A program made the translations under genes and the position numbers. Below are positions 11,100 through 20,685 of a stretch of 64,000 nt of DNA, piece after piece (within the stretch, counting starts at the first letter, position 1; every line of letters starts with the position of its first letter). The notes beneath the pieces are model-generated. The model ran no database searches. It was not told the origin of the DNA and was given only the letters and a program-made list of their open reading frames with translations. This stretch comes from Micromonospora saelicesensis (GTDB lineage: Bacteria; Actinomycetota; Actinomycetes; Mycobacteriales; Micromonosporaceae), in NCBI RefSeq assembly GCF_900091575.1, contig NZ_FMCR01000005.1, forward strand, positions 1 to 64,000, in the 5' to 3' direction.

Positions 11100-12116
11100 T
11101 CAGCCCTCGCCGCTCGTGCCGACGTGCGCGGTCACGCCGGCCTCGGCGCGCTGCGCGGTGGCCGGATCCTTCCAGACGTGGACCCGCTGCGCGGGGCGCT
11201 GCTCCAGCCCCCGCAGCCCGACCGTCGCGCCCAGCGCCTCCGCGTACACCTGGTCGGCGTCCAGCCGGCGCAGTTCCTCGGCCAGCTCGTCGCCGAGCGG
11301 GCGGCGCACCAGCGGCAGGGCCCGGTCGTCCTGGCCCGTCCGCCGGAACACGGCCAGGCTGTCCTCCCGGGTCAGCGTCAGCTGGTCGCCGTTGGCACAG
11401 CTGAGCTGCACCTCCCGCATCCGAGGGAACTCGTTGCTGTCCACCCGGCGTGGGGTGATGCCGAGCCGGCTGGACAGCCAACCGGCCATCAGCGCCGCCG
11501 TCGGGTCGGTGGGAGGCGCGACGATGGTCGCCTCGGTGACCTGGGCGCTGGTGGTGTCGAACGCCCCGGCGACCAGGGTGCGCCACGGGGTGATCCGGGT
11601 CCACGCCAGGTCGGTGTCGCCTGGGGCGTAGTCCCGGGCACGCTGCCGCAGCGCCTCCACCGGGTCGGCGGCCTGCGCGGAGTCGGTGATCCTCCGGTCG
11701 GCCACCACCCCGAGGAAGTCGGTGGCGATCTCCGCCGGTGGCTCACCGTGCCACCAGGTGACAACCGGTACGTCGGGAACGAGCAGCGGCATCACGACCG
11801 ACTCGGCGTGCAGGGACAACCGGCCGTACATCCGGGTGACCACCGCCTCGCACGGGCCGAGCCGGCCCCCGACCACGATCTCCGCGTCCAGTCGGTTGCG
11901 GTCCCGCTCGATCTCCGAGCGGACCACCACCACGAGGCGACACGGGTGCGCGGCGGCGGCGATCGTCGCCGCGGCCTCCGCCTCCCGGACCCGCTTCTCG
12001 TCCACGACCACGATGAGGGTGAGCGCCATGCCGCTGGCCACCCCGCCGGCGCTGCGCCGCTCGGCGGCGAGCGCCTTGACCACCTCGTTGCCGGTGGTGT
12101 CCCACAGCCCGATCAT
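11100..12116 (-). CDS. opcA: Glucose-6-phosphate dehydrogenase assembly protein OpcA
   Basis: Partner protein required for full glucose-6-phosphate dehydrogenase activity in cyanobacteria and actinobacteria. The 338-residue protein begins 'MIGLWDTTGNEVVKAL' and contains family segments 'PCRLVVVVRSE', 'GPCEAVVTRMYGRLSLHAESVVMPLLVPDVPVVTWW' and 'DLAWTRITPWRTLVAG'. ATG 12116 overlaps the zwf stop (ATGA), so the two subunits are coupled in translation. The C-terminal 40 residues are less conserved. Confidence 0.93.
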   Translation of the reverse strand: MIGLWDTTGNEVVKALAAERRSAGGVASGMALTLIVVVDEKRVREAEAAATIAAAAHPCRLVVVVRSEIERDRNRLDAEIVVGGRLGPCEAVVTRMYGRLSLHAESVVMPLLVPDVPVVTWWHGEPPAEIATDFLGVVADRRITDSAQAADPVEALRQRARDYAPGDTDLAWTRITPWRTLVAGAFDTTSAQVTEATIVAPPTDPTAALMAGWLSSRLGITPRRVDSNEFPRMREVQLSCANGDQLTLTREDSLAVFRRTGQDDRALPLVRRPLGDELAEELRRLDADQVYAEALGATVGLRGLEQRPAQRVHVWKDPATAQRAEAGVTAHVGTSGEG

Positions 12117-13627
12117 GCTCGTCTCCAGGCGCGGCCCTCGCGGGCCAGCATCTCGTCGGAGGCCCGGGGGCCCCACTCGCCGGCCCGGTACGGCTCCGGG
12201 GTGGTGCCCTCCCAGGCGTGCTCCAGAGGGTCGATCACCTGCCAGCTCTGCTCGACCTCGGCCGCGTCCGGGAACAGGGTGCGGTCGCCGATCAGCACGT
12301 CCAGCACCAGACGCTCGTACGCCTCGGGGCTGGACTCGGTGAACGCCTCGCCGTACTGGAAGTCCATCGCGATGTCGCGGACCTCCATGGTCGTGCCCGG
12401 CACCTTCGAACCGAACTTGAGCACCACGCCCTCGTCCGGCTGCACCCGGATGACGAGCTGGTTGTTGCCCAGCGACTCCATGTCGGCGTCGTTGAACGGC
12501 AGGTGCGGCGCCTTCTTGAAGATGATGGCGACCTCGGTGACCCGCCGGGGCAGCCGCTTGCCGGCCCGGATGTAGAACGGCACCTCCGCCCAGCGGCGGT
12601 TCTGGATGCCCAACCGCACCGCCACGTACGTCTCGGTGGTGGAGTCGGCGGGGACGTCCCGCTCGTCCAGGTAACCGACAGCGCGTTCGCCGCCGACCCA
12701 GCCCGGCAGGTACTGGCCGCGCACGGTGTCCCGGGCGACGTCCTTGGGCAGGGTGATGGCCTTGAGCACCTTCAGCTTCTCGGTCCGGATCTCGTCGGCG
12801 TCGAAGCTGGTCGGTTCCTCCATCGCCACCAGGGCGAGGAGTTGGAGAAGGTGGTTCTGCAGCACGTCGCGGGCGGTGCCGACGGTGTCGTAGAAGCCGG
12901 CGCGGGTGCCGATGCCGACGTCCTCCGCCATGGTGATCTGCACCGAGTCGACGTACTTGGAGTTCCACAGCGGCTCGAACAGGTTGTTGGCGAACCGCAG
13001 GGCGAGGATGTTCTGAACCGTCTCCTTGCCCAGGTAGTGGTCGATCCGAAAGACGTCCTGCCGGGTGAACACGTCGTCGACGAGGTCGTTGAGCGCCTTC
13101 GCCGAGGGCAGGTCGTTGCCGAACGGCTTCTCCACGACGACCCGGCGCCAACCGCCGGACTTGTTGTTGTCGGCCATCCCGGTGCGGGCCAGCTGCTTGA
13201 GCACGACGGGGAAAGCGGCCGGCGGGATGGAGAAGTAGAACGCGGCGTTGCCGGTGATGCCGTGGGTCTGGCGCAGATCGTCCAGCGTCGAGGCGAGAGT
13301 GTCGAAGGCGGCGTCGTCGTCGAACGACCCGCCGACGAACTTGATGTTGCCGGCCAGCCGCGCCCACACCTCGTCCCGCCACGGGGTGCGAGCGTGCTTG
13401 CGGGCAGCCTCGCAGGCCAACGTCTCGAAGTCGCCGTCACCCCAGTCGCGACGCGCGAAACCGAGCACCACGAAGCCCGGCGGCAACAGCCCCCGGTTGG
13501 CCAGGTCGTAGACCGCGGGGAGCAGCTTCTTGCGGGCCAGGTCGCCGGTCACCCCGAAGATCACCAGAGCGCAGGGCTCCGGGATTCGGGGCAACCGGCG
13601 GTCCTGCGGGTCGCGCAGCGGGTTCAC
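12113..13627 (-). CDS. zwf: Glucose-6-phosphate 1-dehydrogenase
   Basis: First oxidative step of the pentose-phosphate pathway, making NADPH. The dinucleotide fold 'IFGVTGDLARKK' lies at about residues 23-34, 'VEKPFG' and 'RIDHYLGKE' (substrate and catalytic His) follow, and the rest is full length at 504 residues. I choose GTG 13627 because GAGGAGG sits 7 nt upstream; the ATG codons at 13672 and 13666 would add about 15 low-conservation residues. It lies 41 bp after pgi and overlaps opcA by 4 nt. Confidence 0.95.
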   Translation of the reverse strand: MNPLRDPQDRRLPRIPEPCALVIFGVTGDLARKKLLPAVYDLANRGLLPPGFVVLGFARRDWGDGDFETLACEAARKHARTPWRDEVWARLAGNIKFVGGSFDDDAAFDTLASTLDDLRQTHGITGNAAFYFSIPPAAFPVVLKQLARTGMADNNKSGGWRRVVVEKPFGNDLPSAKALNDLVDDVFTRQDVFRIDHYLGKETVQNILALRFANNLFEPLWNSKYVDSVQITMAEDVGIGTRAGFYDTVGTARDVLQNHLLQLLALVAMEEPTSFDADEIRTEKLKVLKAITLPKDVARDTVRGQYLPGWVGGERAVGYLDERDVPADSTTETYVAVRLGIQNRRWAEVPFYIRAGKRLPRRVTEVAIIFKKAPHLPFNDADMESLGNNQLVIRVQPDEGVVLKFGSKVPGTTMEVRDIAMDFQYGEAFTESSPEAYERLVLDVLIGDRTLFPDAAEVEQSWQVIDPLEHAWEGTTPEPYRAGEWGPRASDEMLAREGRAWRRA

Positions 13628-13668
13628 CGAACCGCCTCCTCGCTCCGCTTCAGTCACGTCGTCCATCC

Positions 13669-15318
13669 TCACGCCCGCAGATCACCGGCCGCGTCCAGTA
13701 GTTGGGCGACACCGGCGGCCCGGTCGGTCAGGTGCAACCGCAGCACCGGCCGCTCCCGACCGGCGAGAGCCTGCCGGTCACCGGCGGCCTGCGCCGCCTG
13801 CAACTCACCAAAGGTGTACGGCTTGCCCGGCACCGCCAGGTCCTCGGCGACCGCGCCGGTCACCTGGAGGTAGCTGCCCACCTGCGGGCCGCCCTTGTGG
13901 TACTGGCCCGTCGAGTGCAGGAAACGCGGACCCCAGCCGAAGGTGACCGGTCGGCCGCTCGCCTGAGCCAGCAGCGACCGCAGCCGGGCCGTGTCGGCGT
14001 CGGCGAACCGGTCGAGGTACGCCATCACCGCGAGGTAACCGTCGTCGCCCAGCCCGTCGAGCAGCCAGCGCAGGACACCGGCCAGGTCCCCGGGGGCGCC
14101 CTGCGGGGCGTACACCTCGATCGCGCCCTCGGTGAACGACGGCGTCTCCGCCGGCAGGCCCGAGGCCAGGATCTTGTTGGTGTTCTCCTTGGACTCGGTG
14201 ACGTTCGGCTGGTTGAACGGGTCGATGCCGAGCACCACGCCGGCCACCGCGGTGGCGTACTCCCAGGCCAGGAACTGCGCGCCCAGCGGGCCGTTGACGG
14301 CCACGTCCGGGTTGGCCCCGCCGCCCGGCATGTCACCGGGGGCCAGCGCGCCACCGTAGCTGACGGTCAGCACGTCCGCGCCGGTGGCGCCGGGGCTCTG
14401 CGGAGACTCCACGACCACCGGGAGGATGCCCACCCCGGCCTTGCCGGTCGACTCGGCGATCAGCTGCTCGGCCCAGTCGCCGAGCCCGTCGATGCCGGTG
14501 CCGTCGGAGACCAGGGCGACCTTGTCCCGCGCCAGCGTGGCCGCGGCGCCCAGGGCGGCGCCGAGCGCCAGCGCCGGGTTGTTCTGGTCCGCGCCGAGCG
14601 ACGTGGCCAGCGCGTCGGCCTGGTCGAGCAGCTCAGCGACCTCGACCCCGGCCAGCGCGGAGGGCACCAAACCGAACGCGGTGAGCGCCGAGTACCGGCC
14701 GCCGACGTTCGGGTCGGCGAGCACTGTGAACGCGCCCATCTCGGCCGCGGTGGTCTCCAGCGGCGAACCCGGGTCGGTGACGATGACGAAGTGCCGGCCG
14801 GCCTCCGCCTCGGTCATTCCGGCGTCCAGGAACGCCTGCCAGTACGCGCGCCGGTGGCTGTCGGTCTCCACCGTCGACCCGGACTTGCTGGCCACCACCA
14901 CGACGGTGCGCTCCAGCCGGTCACCGAGCGCCGCCCGGACCTGGCCCGGGTCGGTGGTGTCCAGCACGGTCAACGGGCGACCCAGCGTCCGGGTGATCAC
15001 CTCGGGCGCGAGCGACGAGCCGCCCATGCCGGCGAGCACCACGTGGTCCAGGTCGGCCAGCTCCGCGGTCAGCTCGGCCAACTGGACGAGCAGCTCGCGG
15101 CTGCGCCGGTGGGTGTCCACCCAGCCCAGGCGGATCTTCGCCTCGGCCTCGGCGTCCGGACCCCACAGGCTCGCGTCCTTGCCCGCCAGCTTGCCCGGGA
15201 CGCCGGCCTTGACCAGCGCGTCCCGGGTCGAGGCGGGCGCGGCCTTGTCGACCGCGTCCGCGCCGTACACGGCGAGCCCGGCGGCTGCCTCCACCGGCCC
15301 AGAAAGTAGGTCGCTCAT
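13669..15318 (-). CDS. pgi: Glucose-6-phosphate isomerase
   Basis: Interconverts glucose-6-phosphate and fructose-6-phosphate, linking glycolysis to the pentose-phosphate genes around it. The 549-residue protein has two SIS domains. 'HVVLAGMGGSSLAPEV' and 'VVASKSGSTVETDSHRRAYW' are the sugar-phosphate-binding loops; 'LSGGDGTGIDGLGDW'-like and 'DPFNQPNVTESKENTNKIL' segments follow. ATG 15318 overlaps the tal stop by 4 nt. The sequence is of the actinobacterial type found fused or adjacent to transaldolase. Confidence 0.92.
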   Translation of the reverse strand: MSDLLSGPVEAAAGLAVYGADAVDKAAPASTRDALVKAGVPGKLAGKDASLWGPDAEAEAKIRLGWVDTHRRSRELLVQLAELTAELADLDHVVLAGMGGSSLAPEVITRTLGRPLTVLDTTDPGQVRAALGDRLERTVVVVASKSGSTVETDSHRRAYWQAFLDAGMTEAEAGRHFVIVTDPGSPLETTAAEMGAFTVLADPNVGGRYSALTAFGLVPSALAGVEVAELLDQADALATSLGADQNNPALALGAALGAAATLARDKVALVSDGTGIDGLGDWAEQLIAESTGKAGVGILPVVVESPQSPGATGADVLTVSYGGALAPGDMPGGGANPDVAVNGPLGAQFLAWEYATAVAGVVLGIDPFNQPNVTESKENTNKILASGLPAETPSFTEGAIEVYAPQGAPGDLAGVLRWLLDGLGDDGYLAVMAYLDRFADADTARLRSLLAQASGRPVTFGWGPRFLHSTGQYHKGGPQVGSYLQVTGAVAEDLAVPGKPYTFGELQAAQAAGDRQALAGRERPVLRLHLTDRAAGVAQLLDAAGDLRA

Positions 15319-16490
15319 GCGCCACCGGCCTTCTCGGCAGCCTTGGCGTTGCCCTTGGCCGCCTTGTTCGGGGCACCCTTGCCCTTGGCCGCCGCCTCCA
15401 GCGACTTGCGGACCCCGTCGAGCAGTTCCTGCCAGCTGGCCTCGAACTTCTCCACGCCCTCGCGCTCCAGGGTGACGATCACGTCGTCCATGTCCACCCC
15501 GACCGACTCCAGGTCGGCGAAGACCTTCCGGGCCGCGTCGTAGGCGCCGGTGATGGTGTCGCCGCGGGTCTCGCCGTGATCGGCGTACGCGTGGATGACC
15601 GACTCGGGCATGGTGTTGACCGTGCCGGGGGCGATCAGCTCCTCGACGTAGATGACGTCCCGGTAGTCCGGGTTCTTCGTCGAGGTGGACGCCCACAGCG
15701 GCCGCTGCGGGTGCGCGCCGGCGGCAGCGAGCGCCTTCCAGCGGTCGGAGGAGAAGACCTCGGTGTAGCGCTCGTACGCCAGCTGTGCGTTGGCGATGGC
15801 GGCCTTGCCCTTGAGGGCCTTCGCCTGGTCGGAGCCGATCTTCTCCAGCCTCTTGTCGACCTCGGAGTCGACCCGAGAGACGAAGAACGACGCGACCGAG
15901 CCGATCTTGGACAGGTCGTGGCCGTTCGCCTTGGCCTGCTCCAGACCGGCAAGGAACGCCTCCATGACCGCCGAGTAGCGGTCCAGGCCGAAGATCAGCG
16001 TGACGTTGACGCTGATCCCCTCGGCCAGGGTGGCGGTGATCGCCGGGAGGCCCGCCTCGGTGGCCGGGATCTTGATGAAGAGGTTGGGACGGTCCACCAG
16101 CCACCACAGGGCCTTGGCCTCGGCCACCGTCCGGTCGCTCTCGTGGGCCAGCCGGGGGTCCACCTCGATCGAGACCCGGCCGTCGACACCGTCGCTGCCG
16201 TCGTACGACGGGCGCATCACGTCGCAGGCCCACCGCACGTCGTACGTGGTGAGCATGCGCACCGACTCCTCGACCTCGACGCCACGGGTGGCGAGGTCGC
16301 GCAGCTGCCAGTTGTACTCGTCGGCGTCGCTCAGGGCCTTGGCGAAGATCGTCGGGTTGGTGGTGACGCCGGCCACGTGCTTCTCGCGGCGCAGCTGGTC
16401 CAGCCCGCCGGAGCTCAAACGCACCCGGGAAAGGTCGTCGAGCCAGACCGCCACGCCTGCGGCGGTCAGCTCATTCAGCTTGTCGGTCAT
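15315..16490 (-). CDS. tal: Transaldolase
   Basis: Non-oxidative pentose-phosphate enzyme that transfers a dihydroxyacetone unit through a Schiff base. The 391-residue protein has 'VTTNPTIFAKAL' near the N-terminus, the catalytic Lys in 'NLFIKIPAT', and 'SVNVTLIFGLDRY'. ATG 16490 is preferred because GGGAG lies 10 nt upstream; GTG 16499 is almost on top of that site. The last 25 residues are a Lys/Ala-rich tail of low complexity. It starts 15 bp after tkt. Confidence 0.94.
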   Translation of the reverse strand: MTDKLNELTAAGVAVWLDDLSRVRLSSGGLDQLRREKHVAGVTTNPTIFAKALSDADEYNWQLRDLATRGVEVEESVRMLTTYDVRWACDVMRPSYDGSDGVDGRVSIEVDPRLAHESDRTVAEAKALWWLVDRPNLFIKIPATEAGLPAITATLAEGISVNVTLIFGLDRYSAVMEAFLAGLEQAKANGHDLSKIGSVASFFVSRVDSEVDKRLEKIGSDQAKALKGKAAIANAQLAYERYTEVFSSDRWKALAAAGAHPQRPLWASTSTKNPDYRDVIYVEELIAPGTVNTMPESVIHAYADHGETRGDTITGAYDAARKVFADLESVGVDMDDVIVTLEREGVEKFEASWQELLDGVRKSLEAAAKGKGAPNKAAKGNAKAAEKAGGA

Positions 16491-16505
16491 GCCGTCCACG
16501 CTCCC

Positions 16506-18644
16506 TCAGTTGCCGGTCGTGAAACCGGTGATGTCGCCCACCCGGGCCAGCGAGGCGTGTGCCGCCGCCACGATCCGGTCACCGGTGAACCCGAACTGCT
16601 CGAAGAGCACGGTGTGCGGGGCACTCGCGCCGTAGTGCTCCAGGCTCACGCTCTCGCCCAGGTCACCGACGATCCCGCGCCAGGACATCGCGATGCCCGC
16701 CTCCACGCTCACCCGTGCCTTTACCCCGCGCGGGAGCACCGACTCCCGATATGCCTCGTCCTGCTCGTAGAACCACTCCTGGCAGGGCATCGAGACGACC
16801 CGGGTCGGGGTGCCGTCGGCCTCCAGCCGCTCCCGGGCGGTCAGGCAGAGCTGCACCTCGGAACCGGTGCCGACGATGATCACCTGAGGCTTGCCGTTGG
16901 ACGCCTCGGCCAGCACGTACCCGCCCTTGGCCACGCCCTCGGCGCTGCCCAGGACGTCGCGGTCCAGGGTCGGCAGCGGCTGACGGCTCAGCGCCAGCGC
17001 GGTCGGCCGGTCGGTGTGCTCCAGCGCCTGCCGCCAGGCCCAGGCGGTCTCGTTGGCGTCCGCCGGGCGGACCACGTCCAGGCCCGGGATGGCGCGCAGC
17101 GCGGTCAGGTGCTCCACCGGCTGGTGGGTCGGGCCGTCCTCGCCGAGGCCGATCGAGTCGTGCGTCCAGACGTAGGTCACCGGCAGCTTCATCAGCGCGG
17201 CCAGCCGCACCGACGGACGCATGTAGTCGCTGAAGACCAGGAACGTGCCGCCGTACGGGCGGGTGCCACCGTGCAGGGCGATGCCGTTGAGGATCGCGCC
17301 CATGGCGTGCTCACGGATGCCGAAGTGCAGCGTGCGGCCGTACTCGTGGCCGGGGAAGTCCTTGGTGGCGTGCGCGGCCGGAATGAACGACGGCTCGCCC
17401 TTCATGGTGGTGTTGTTGCTCTCGGCCAGGTCGGCCGAGCCGCCCCACAGCTCCGGGAGCACCGGCGCGAGCGCCTCCAGCACCTTGCCGGAGGCGGCCC
17501 GGGTGGCCACCCCCTTGGCGTCCGCGGGGAAGACCGGCAACGCGTCGGTCCAGCCGTCGGGGAGTACGTGACCAGCCAGCCGCTCGTAGAGCGCGGTGCG
17601 CTCCGGGTTGGCCTTCTTCCAGGCGTCGAACGCGGTGGTCCACTCCTGCTGGGCGTCGGAGCCGCGGCCCATCACCGTGCGGGCGTGGCTGAGCACCTCC
17701 TCGTCGACCTGGAACGTCTGCTCCGGGTCGAAGTCGAGGATCCGCTTGGTGGCCTTCACCTCGTCGGCGCCGAGCGCCGAGCCGTGGATCTTGCCGGTGT
17801 TCTGCTTGTTGGGCGCGGGCCAGCCGATGATGGTGCGCAGCGCGATGAAGGAGGGGCGGCCGGTCTCCGCCTTGGCGGCCACCAGCGCCGCGTACAGCGC
17901 CTCGGCGTCCTCGTGGTAGTCGCCCTGGTCGGCATCGCCGCTGCGCCAGTCGACGGTCTGCACGTGCCAGCCGTACGCCTCGTAGCGGGCGGCCACGTCC
18001 TCGCTCTTGGCGATCCGGGTGTCGTCCTCGATGGAGATCTCGTTGTCGTCGTAGATCACCGTGAGGTTGCCCAGCTGCTGGTGCCCGGCGAGGGCGCTGG
18101 CCTCGTGGCTGATGCCCTCCTCGATGTCACCGTCGGAGACGATGCACCAGATGTCGTGGTCGAAGACGGACGCGCCAAGCTCGGACTCGGGGTCGAACAG
18201 GCCGCGCTCGCGGCGGGCGGCCATGGCCATGCCGACCGCGTTGCCCAGACCCTGCCCGAGCGGGCCGGTGGTGGTCTCCACGCCCGGCGTGTGCCCGTGC
18301 TCGGGGTGCCCCGGCGTCTGCGAGCCCCACTGCCGCAACGACTTGAGGTCGTCCAGGCTCAGCGGGTAACCGGAGAGGAACAGCTGGATGTAGAGCGTCA
18401 GGCTGGAGTGCCCGGCGGAGAGCACGAACCGGTCGCGGCCGGGCCAGTTCGGGTCGGCCGGGTTGTGCCGCATGACGCGGTTGAAGAGGAGGTACGCCGC
18501 GGGCGCGAGGCTCATCGCGGTGCCCGGGTGACCGTTGCCGGATTTCTCTACGGCGTCCATGGCCAGCACGCGGACGGTGTCTACGGCCCGGCGATCGAGG
18601 TCGGACCAGTTCAGTGCGGAGTGCTCGGGTCGTTTAACAGCCAC
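16506..18644 (-). CDS. tkt: Transketolase
   Basis: Thiamine-diphosphate enzyme transferring two-carbon units in the pentose-phosphate pathway. The 712-residue protein contains 'SGNGHPGTAMSLAP', the ThDP/Mg motif 'CIVSDGDIEEG', 'GLGEDGPTHQPVEHL' and 'GTGSEVQL'. GTG 18644 is the chosen start (GAGGAG 10 nt upstream). The frame is open to 18731 but that stretch lacks conservation. It leads the tkt-tal-pgi-zwf-opcA-pgl operon, which covers all non-glycolytic hexose-phosphate steps, and is divergent from ctaB across 266 bp. Confidence 0.95.
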   Translation of the reverse strand: MAVKRPEHSALNWSDLDRRAVDTVRVLAMDAVEKSGNGHPGTAMSLAPAAYLLFNRVMRHNPADPNWPGRDRFVLSAGHSSLTLYIQLFLSGYPLSLDDLKSLRQWGSQTPGHPEHGHTPGVETTTGPLGQGLGNAVGMAMAARRERGLFDPESELGASVFDHDIWCIVSDGDIEEGISHEASALAGHQQLGNLTVIYDDNEISIEDDTRIAKSEDVAARYEAYGWHVQTVDWRSGDADQGDYHEDAEALYAALVAAKAETGRPSFIALRTIIGWPAPNKQNTGKIHGSALGADEVKATKRILDFDPEQTFQVDEEVLSHARTVMGRGSDAQQEWTTAFDAWKKANPERTALYERLAGHVLPDGWTDALPVFPADAKGVATRAASGKVLEALAPVLPELWGGSADLAESNNTTMKGEPSFIPAAHATKDFPGHEYGRTLHFGIREHAMGAILNGIALHGGTRPYGGTFLVFSDYMRPSVRLAALMKLPVTYVWTHDSIGLGEDGPTHQPVEHLTALRAIPGLDVVRPADANETAWAWRQALEHTDRPTALALSRQPLPTLDRDVLGSAEGVAKGGYVLAEASNGKPQVIIVGTGSEVQLCLTARERLEADGTPTRVVSMPCQEWFYEQDEAYRESVLPRGVKARVSVEAGIAMSWRGIVGDLGESVSLEHYGASAPHTVLFEQFGFTGDRIVAAAHASLARVGDITGFTTGN

Positions 18645-18910
18645 GATGGTTGTGCTCCTCGGCAGATGGGCGGAACCCTCACCGATGACCTTATCGAGCG
18701 TCCCTAAACGTGCGCCCGGGGATCTGCGCATGGTGTGCGCTACGTGACCATCCGGATGCTCGGTTCAACCCGGTGGTGTGACGGCCCGCACCGTTGTCGG
18801 GTCGGCCGGGCAGCCAAAACGACGACGCGTAGTGTGTGGGGCGGTATGCGGACCCGAGTGGTCCCGACCGATCCGATCTCCCCGTGCCCGATGCCGGAAG
18901 GTGGCAATCC

Positions 18911-19864
18911 GTGAGCATGATCACCGAGCGCCCCGCGAGCAACCCGGCCGGGCCACACCCGGCGCGGGCGGCCGAGGGCCCGGTGGCCCGGCGGGACGTA
19001 CGCGCTGTCCTCTCGGCGTACGTGGCGCTCACCAAGCCGCGGATCGTCGAGTTGCTGCTGGTCACCACCGTCCCGGCGATGATGCTCGCCGAGGGCGGGC
19101 TGCCGTCGCTGTGGCTGATGGCCATCGTGCTGATCGGCGGCTCGCTCGCCGCCGGCGCGGCCAGCGTTCTCAACTGCTACATCGACCGCGACATCGACCA
19201 GCTGATGCGGCGCACCAAGCGTCGGCCGCTGCCGGCGCACACCGTGTCGCCGCGAAGCGCGCTGATCTTCGGTCTGGTGCTGGCGGCGGTGTCGGTGGCA
19301 CTGATGGCGGCGTTCACCAACCTGCTGGCAGCCGGTCTGACCCTCGCCGCGATCGCCTACTACGACCTCGTCTACACCCTGTGGCTCAAGCGTTCCACCC
19401 CGACGAACACCTTCTGGGGCGGCGCCTGCGGGGCCGCACCGGTGCTGATCGGGTGGGCTGCGGTGACCGGCTCGCTGGCGCCGGCCGCCTGGGGGCTCTT
19501 CGCGGTGGTCTTCTTCTGGCAGATGCCGCACTTCTACCCGCTCGCCATGAAGTACAAGGACGACTACGCCCGGGCCGGCATCCCGATGCTCCCGGTGGTG
19601 GCCTCGATCCGCCGGGTGAACGCAGAGATCCTGATCTTCGCGTGGCTCACCGTGCTCACCTCCCTGGCCGTCTGGCCGCTGGGGCTCAGCGCGATCTACG
19701 GAGTGCCGACCCTGGTGGTGGGTGCCATCTTCGTGGTCGAGGCACACCGGCTCTGTCGGCGCGCGACCCGCGGCGAGGCGGTCAAGCCGATGCGACTGTT
19801 CCACTGGTCGACGACGTACCTGACGATCGTCTTCGTGGCCGTCGCGCTCGACGCGCTGATCTGA
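18911..19864 (+). CDS. ctaB: Protoheme IX farnesyltransferase (heme O synthase)
   Basis: UbiA-family integral membrane prenyltransferase that adds farnesyl to heme B to make heme O for cytochrome oxidase. The 317-residue protein has about nine hydrophobic helices and the prenyl-diphosphate motifs 'NCYIDRDIDQLMRRT' and 'YKDDYARAGIPMLPV'. GTG 18911 has GGAAGG 9 nt upstream and is preferred over ATG 18917. Divergent placement from tkt is conserved in actinobacteria. Its pathway partner ctaA is 2.4 kb downstream on the other strand. Confidence 0.95.
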   Translation: MSMITERPASNPAGPHPARAAEGPVARRDVRAVLSAYVALTKPRIVELLLVTTVPAMMLAEGGLPSLWLMAIVLIGGSLAAGAASVLNCYIDRDIDQLMRRTKRRPLPAHTVSPRSALIFGLVLAAVSVALMAAFTNLLAAGLTLAAIAYYDLVYTLWLKRSTPTNTFWGGACGAAPVLIGWAAVTGSLAPAAWGLFAVVFFWQMPHFYPLAMKYKDDYARAGIPMLPVVASIRRVNAEILIFAWLTVLTSLAVWPLGLSAIYGVPTLVVGAIFVVEAHRLCRRATRGEAVKPMRLFHWSTTYLTIVFVAVALDALI

Positions 19865-20336
19865 CCCCTCCCGCACGGCCCGGCTCCGCGTCCTTCGCGC
19901 GTCCAACGCAGTGGCCTCCGCCCGCCGTCTTCCGCTGGCTGTCGGCTTCCTTGGGCGCCGGACTGCCTCGTGCGTCGGGGCTCCCTCGGGCACCGCGACT
20001 TCCTTGCGCGCTGCGGCTCGGCGGCCCTCGCGTCGTCCGTCAGTTGTCGCGCCGTGGCTCTGCCCGGCGGCGAACGGCGCCGATGATCTACTGACTAATC
20101 ATGGACGTGGATGAGTTGTCCAGGTTTAACGTCACATCAGGGTAACTTTCAGCATGAGTCGGATCGACTCAACCTGGGGTGGTTCGAAGGCGATTTCCCG
20201 ACGTGTTTTGCGCGTAAAAGTCGGTAAATAAACGGACAGGCAACTTGTGGTCGTCCTTAAACCTGTAGGTAATTGGCATCACAAAAGGTTCATGGTTCTC
20301 GCGCGACGGGGTGCGACTCTGCTTAGGCTTCGCGTC
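19865..20336. other. Intergenic region with AT-richer, structured segment
   Basis: No credible gene lies in these 472 bp. The first 220 bp are GC-rich and featureless. From about 20085 the composition becomes clearly more AT-rich than the surroundings. Here CCAGGTT (20120-20126) can pair with AACCTGG (20171-20177), enclosing a perfect 7-bp hairpin, TGAGTCG/CGACTCA (20155-20161 with 20165-20171); the two stems share one base. It could be a regulatory RNA, an untranslated leader or a protein-binding region. I could not match it to a known riboswitch class. Confidence 0.5.
20324..20329 (+). promoter_or_regulatory. -10 box TAGGCT giving a likely leaderless transcript
   Basis: TAGGCT ends 7 nt before the ATG at 20337, and no ribosome-binding site is present. 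That spacing places the transcription start at or beside the start codon. Confidence 0.5.
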
Positions 20337-20672
20337 ATGGCAGATGGTTCCGATACGACGCTGACGGCCGAGCAGACCGCCGGCGAGCAGGCGCCCCAGG
20401 GCCTGGTCGCGGGCCTCAAGGCGTTCGCCGCCGGACACGGCGGCGCGAAGGCGGTCATCGAGTACGTCGGCAAGCGTGGCGCGCGGATCGTCCTGGTGGG
20501 TTCCGACGGCGAGTGGGGCGACCAGTTCGCTGACGACACCGTCACCGCCCGGGAGGCGTGCGCCAAGGCGGGAGTCACCGTCGAGAACGCCTGGGAGCGT
20601 GAACTGATGGACCAGATGCGTCCGAGCAACGACCTCTGGCGGTCGATGGCCCGGCGCACGATGGCCCGCTGA
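20337..20672 (+). CDS. Conserved hypothetical protein, 111 aa
   Basis: I do not recognise a named family. The protein starts at ATG 20337 ('MADGSDTTLTAEQ'). It has an acidic, Ala-rich N-terminal half and a core 'GGAKAVIEYVGKRGARIVLVGSDGEWGDQFADD'. It ends in a helix, 'AREACAKAGVTVENAWERELMDQMRPSNDLW'. No signal peptide or membrane segment is visible. The compact alpha/beta pattern and the apparently leaderless message suggest a small conserved cytoplasmic protein. The ATP-grasp gene follows after 13 bp and may be co-transcribed. Confidence 0.75.
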   Translation: MADGSDTTLTAEQTAGEQAPQGLVAGLKAFAAGHGGAKAVIEYVGKRGARIVLVGSDGEWGDQFADDTVTAREACAKAGVTVENAWERELMDQMRPSNDLWRSMARRTMAR

Positions 20673-20685
20673 ACAGACACCTGAA

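Noticed and set aside
15576..18707. 1043-residue open frame on the + strand
   Set aside because: It lies antisense to tal and tkt, is rich in Arg/Gly/Val without domain signatures, and is a high-GC shadow of those genes.
19865..20336. Known riboswitch
   Set aside because: The nested stems do not match the consensus of cobalamin, SAM, TPP, glycine or ydaO classes as far as I can judge by eye.
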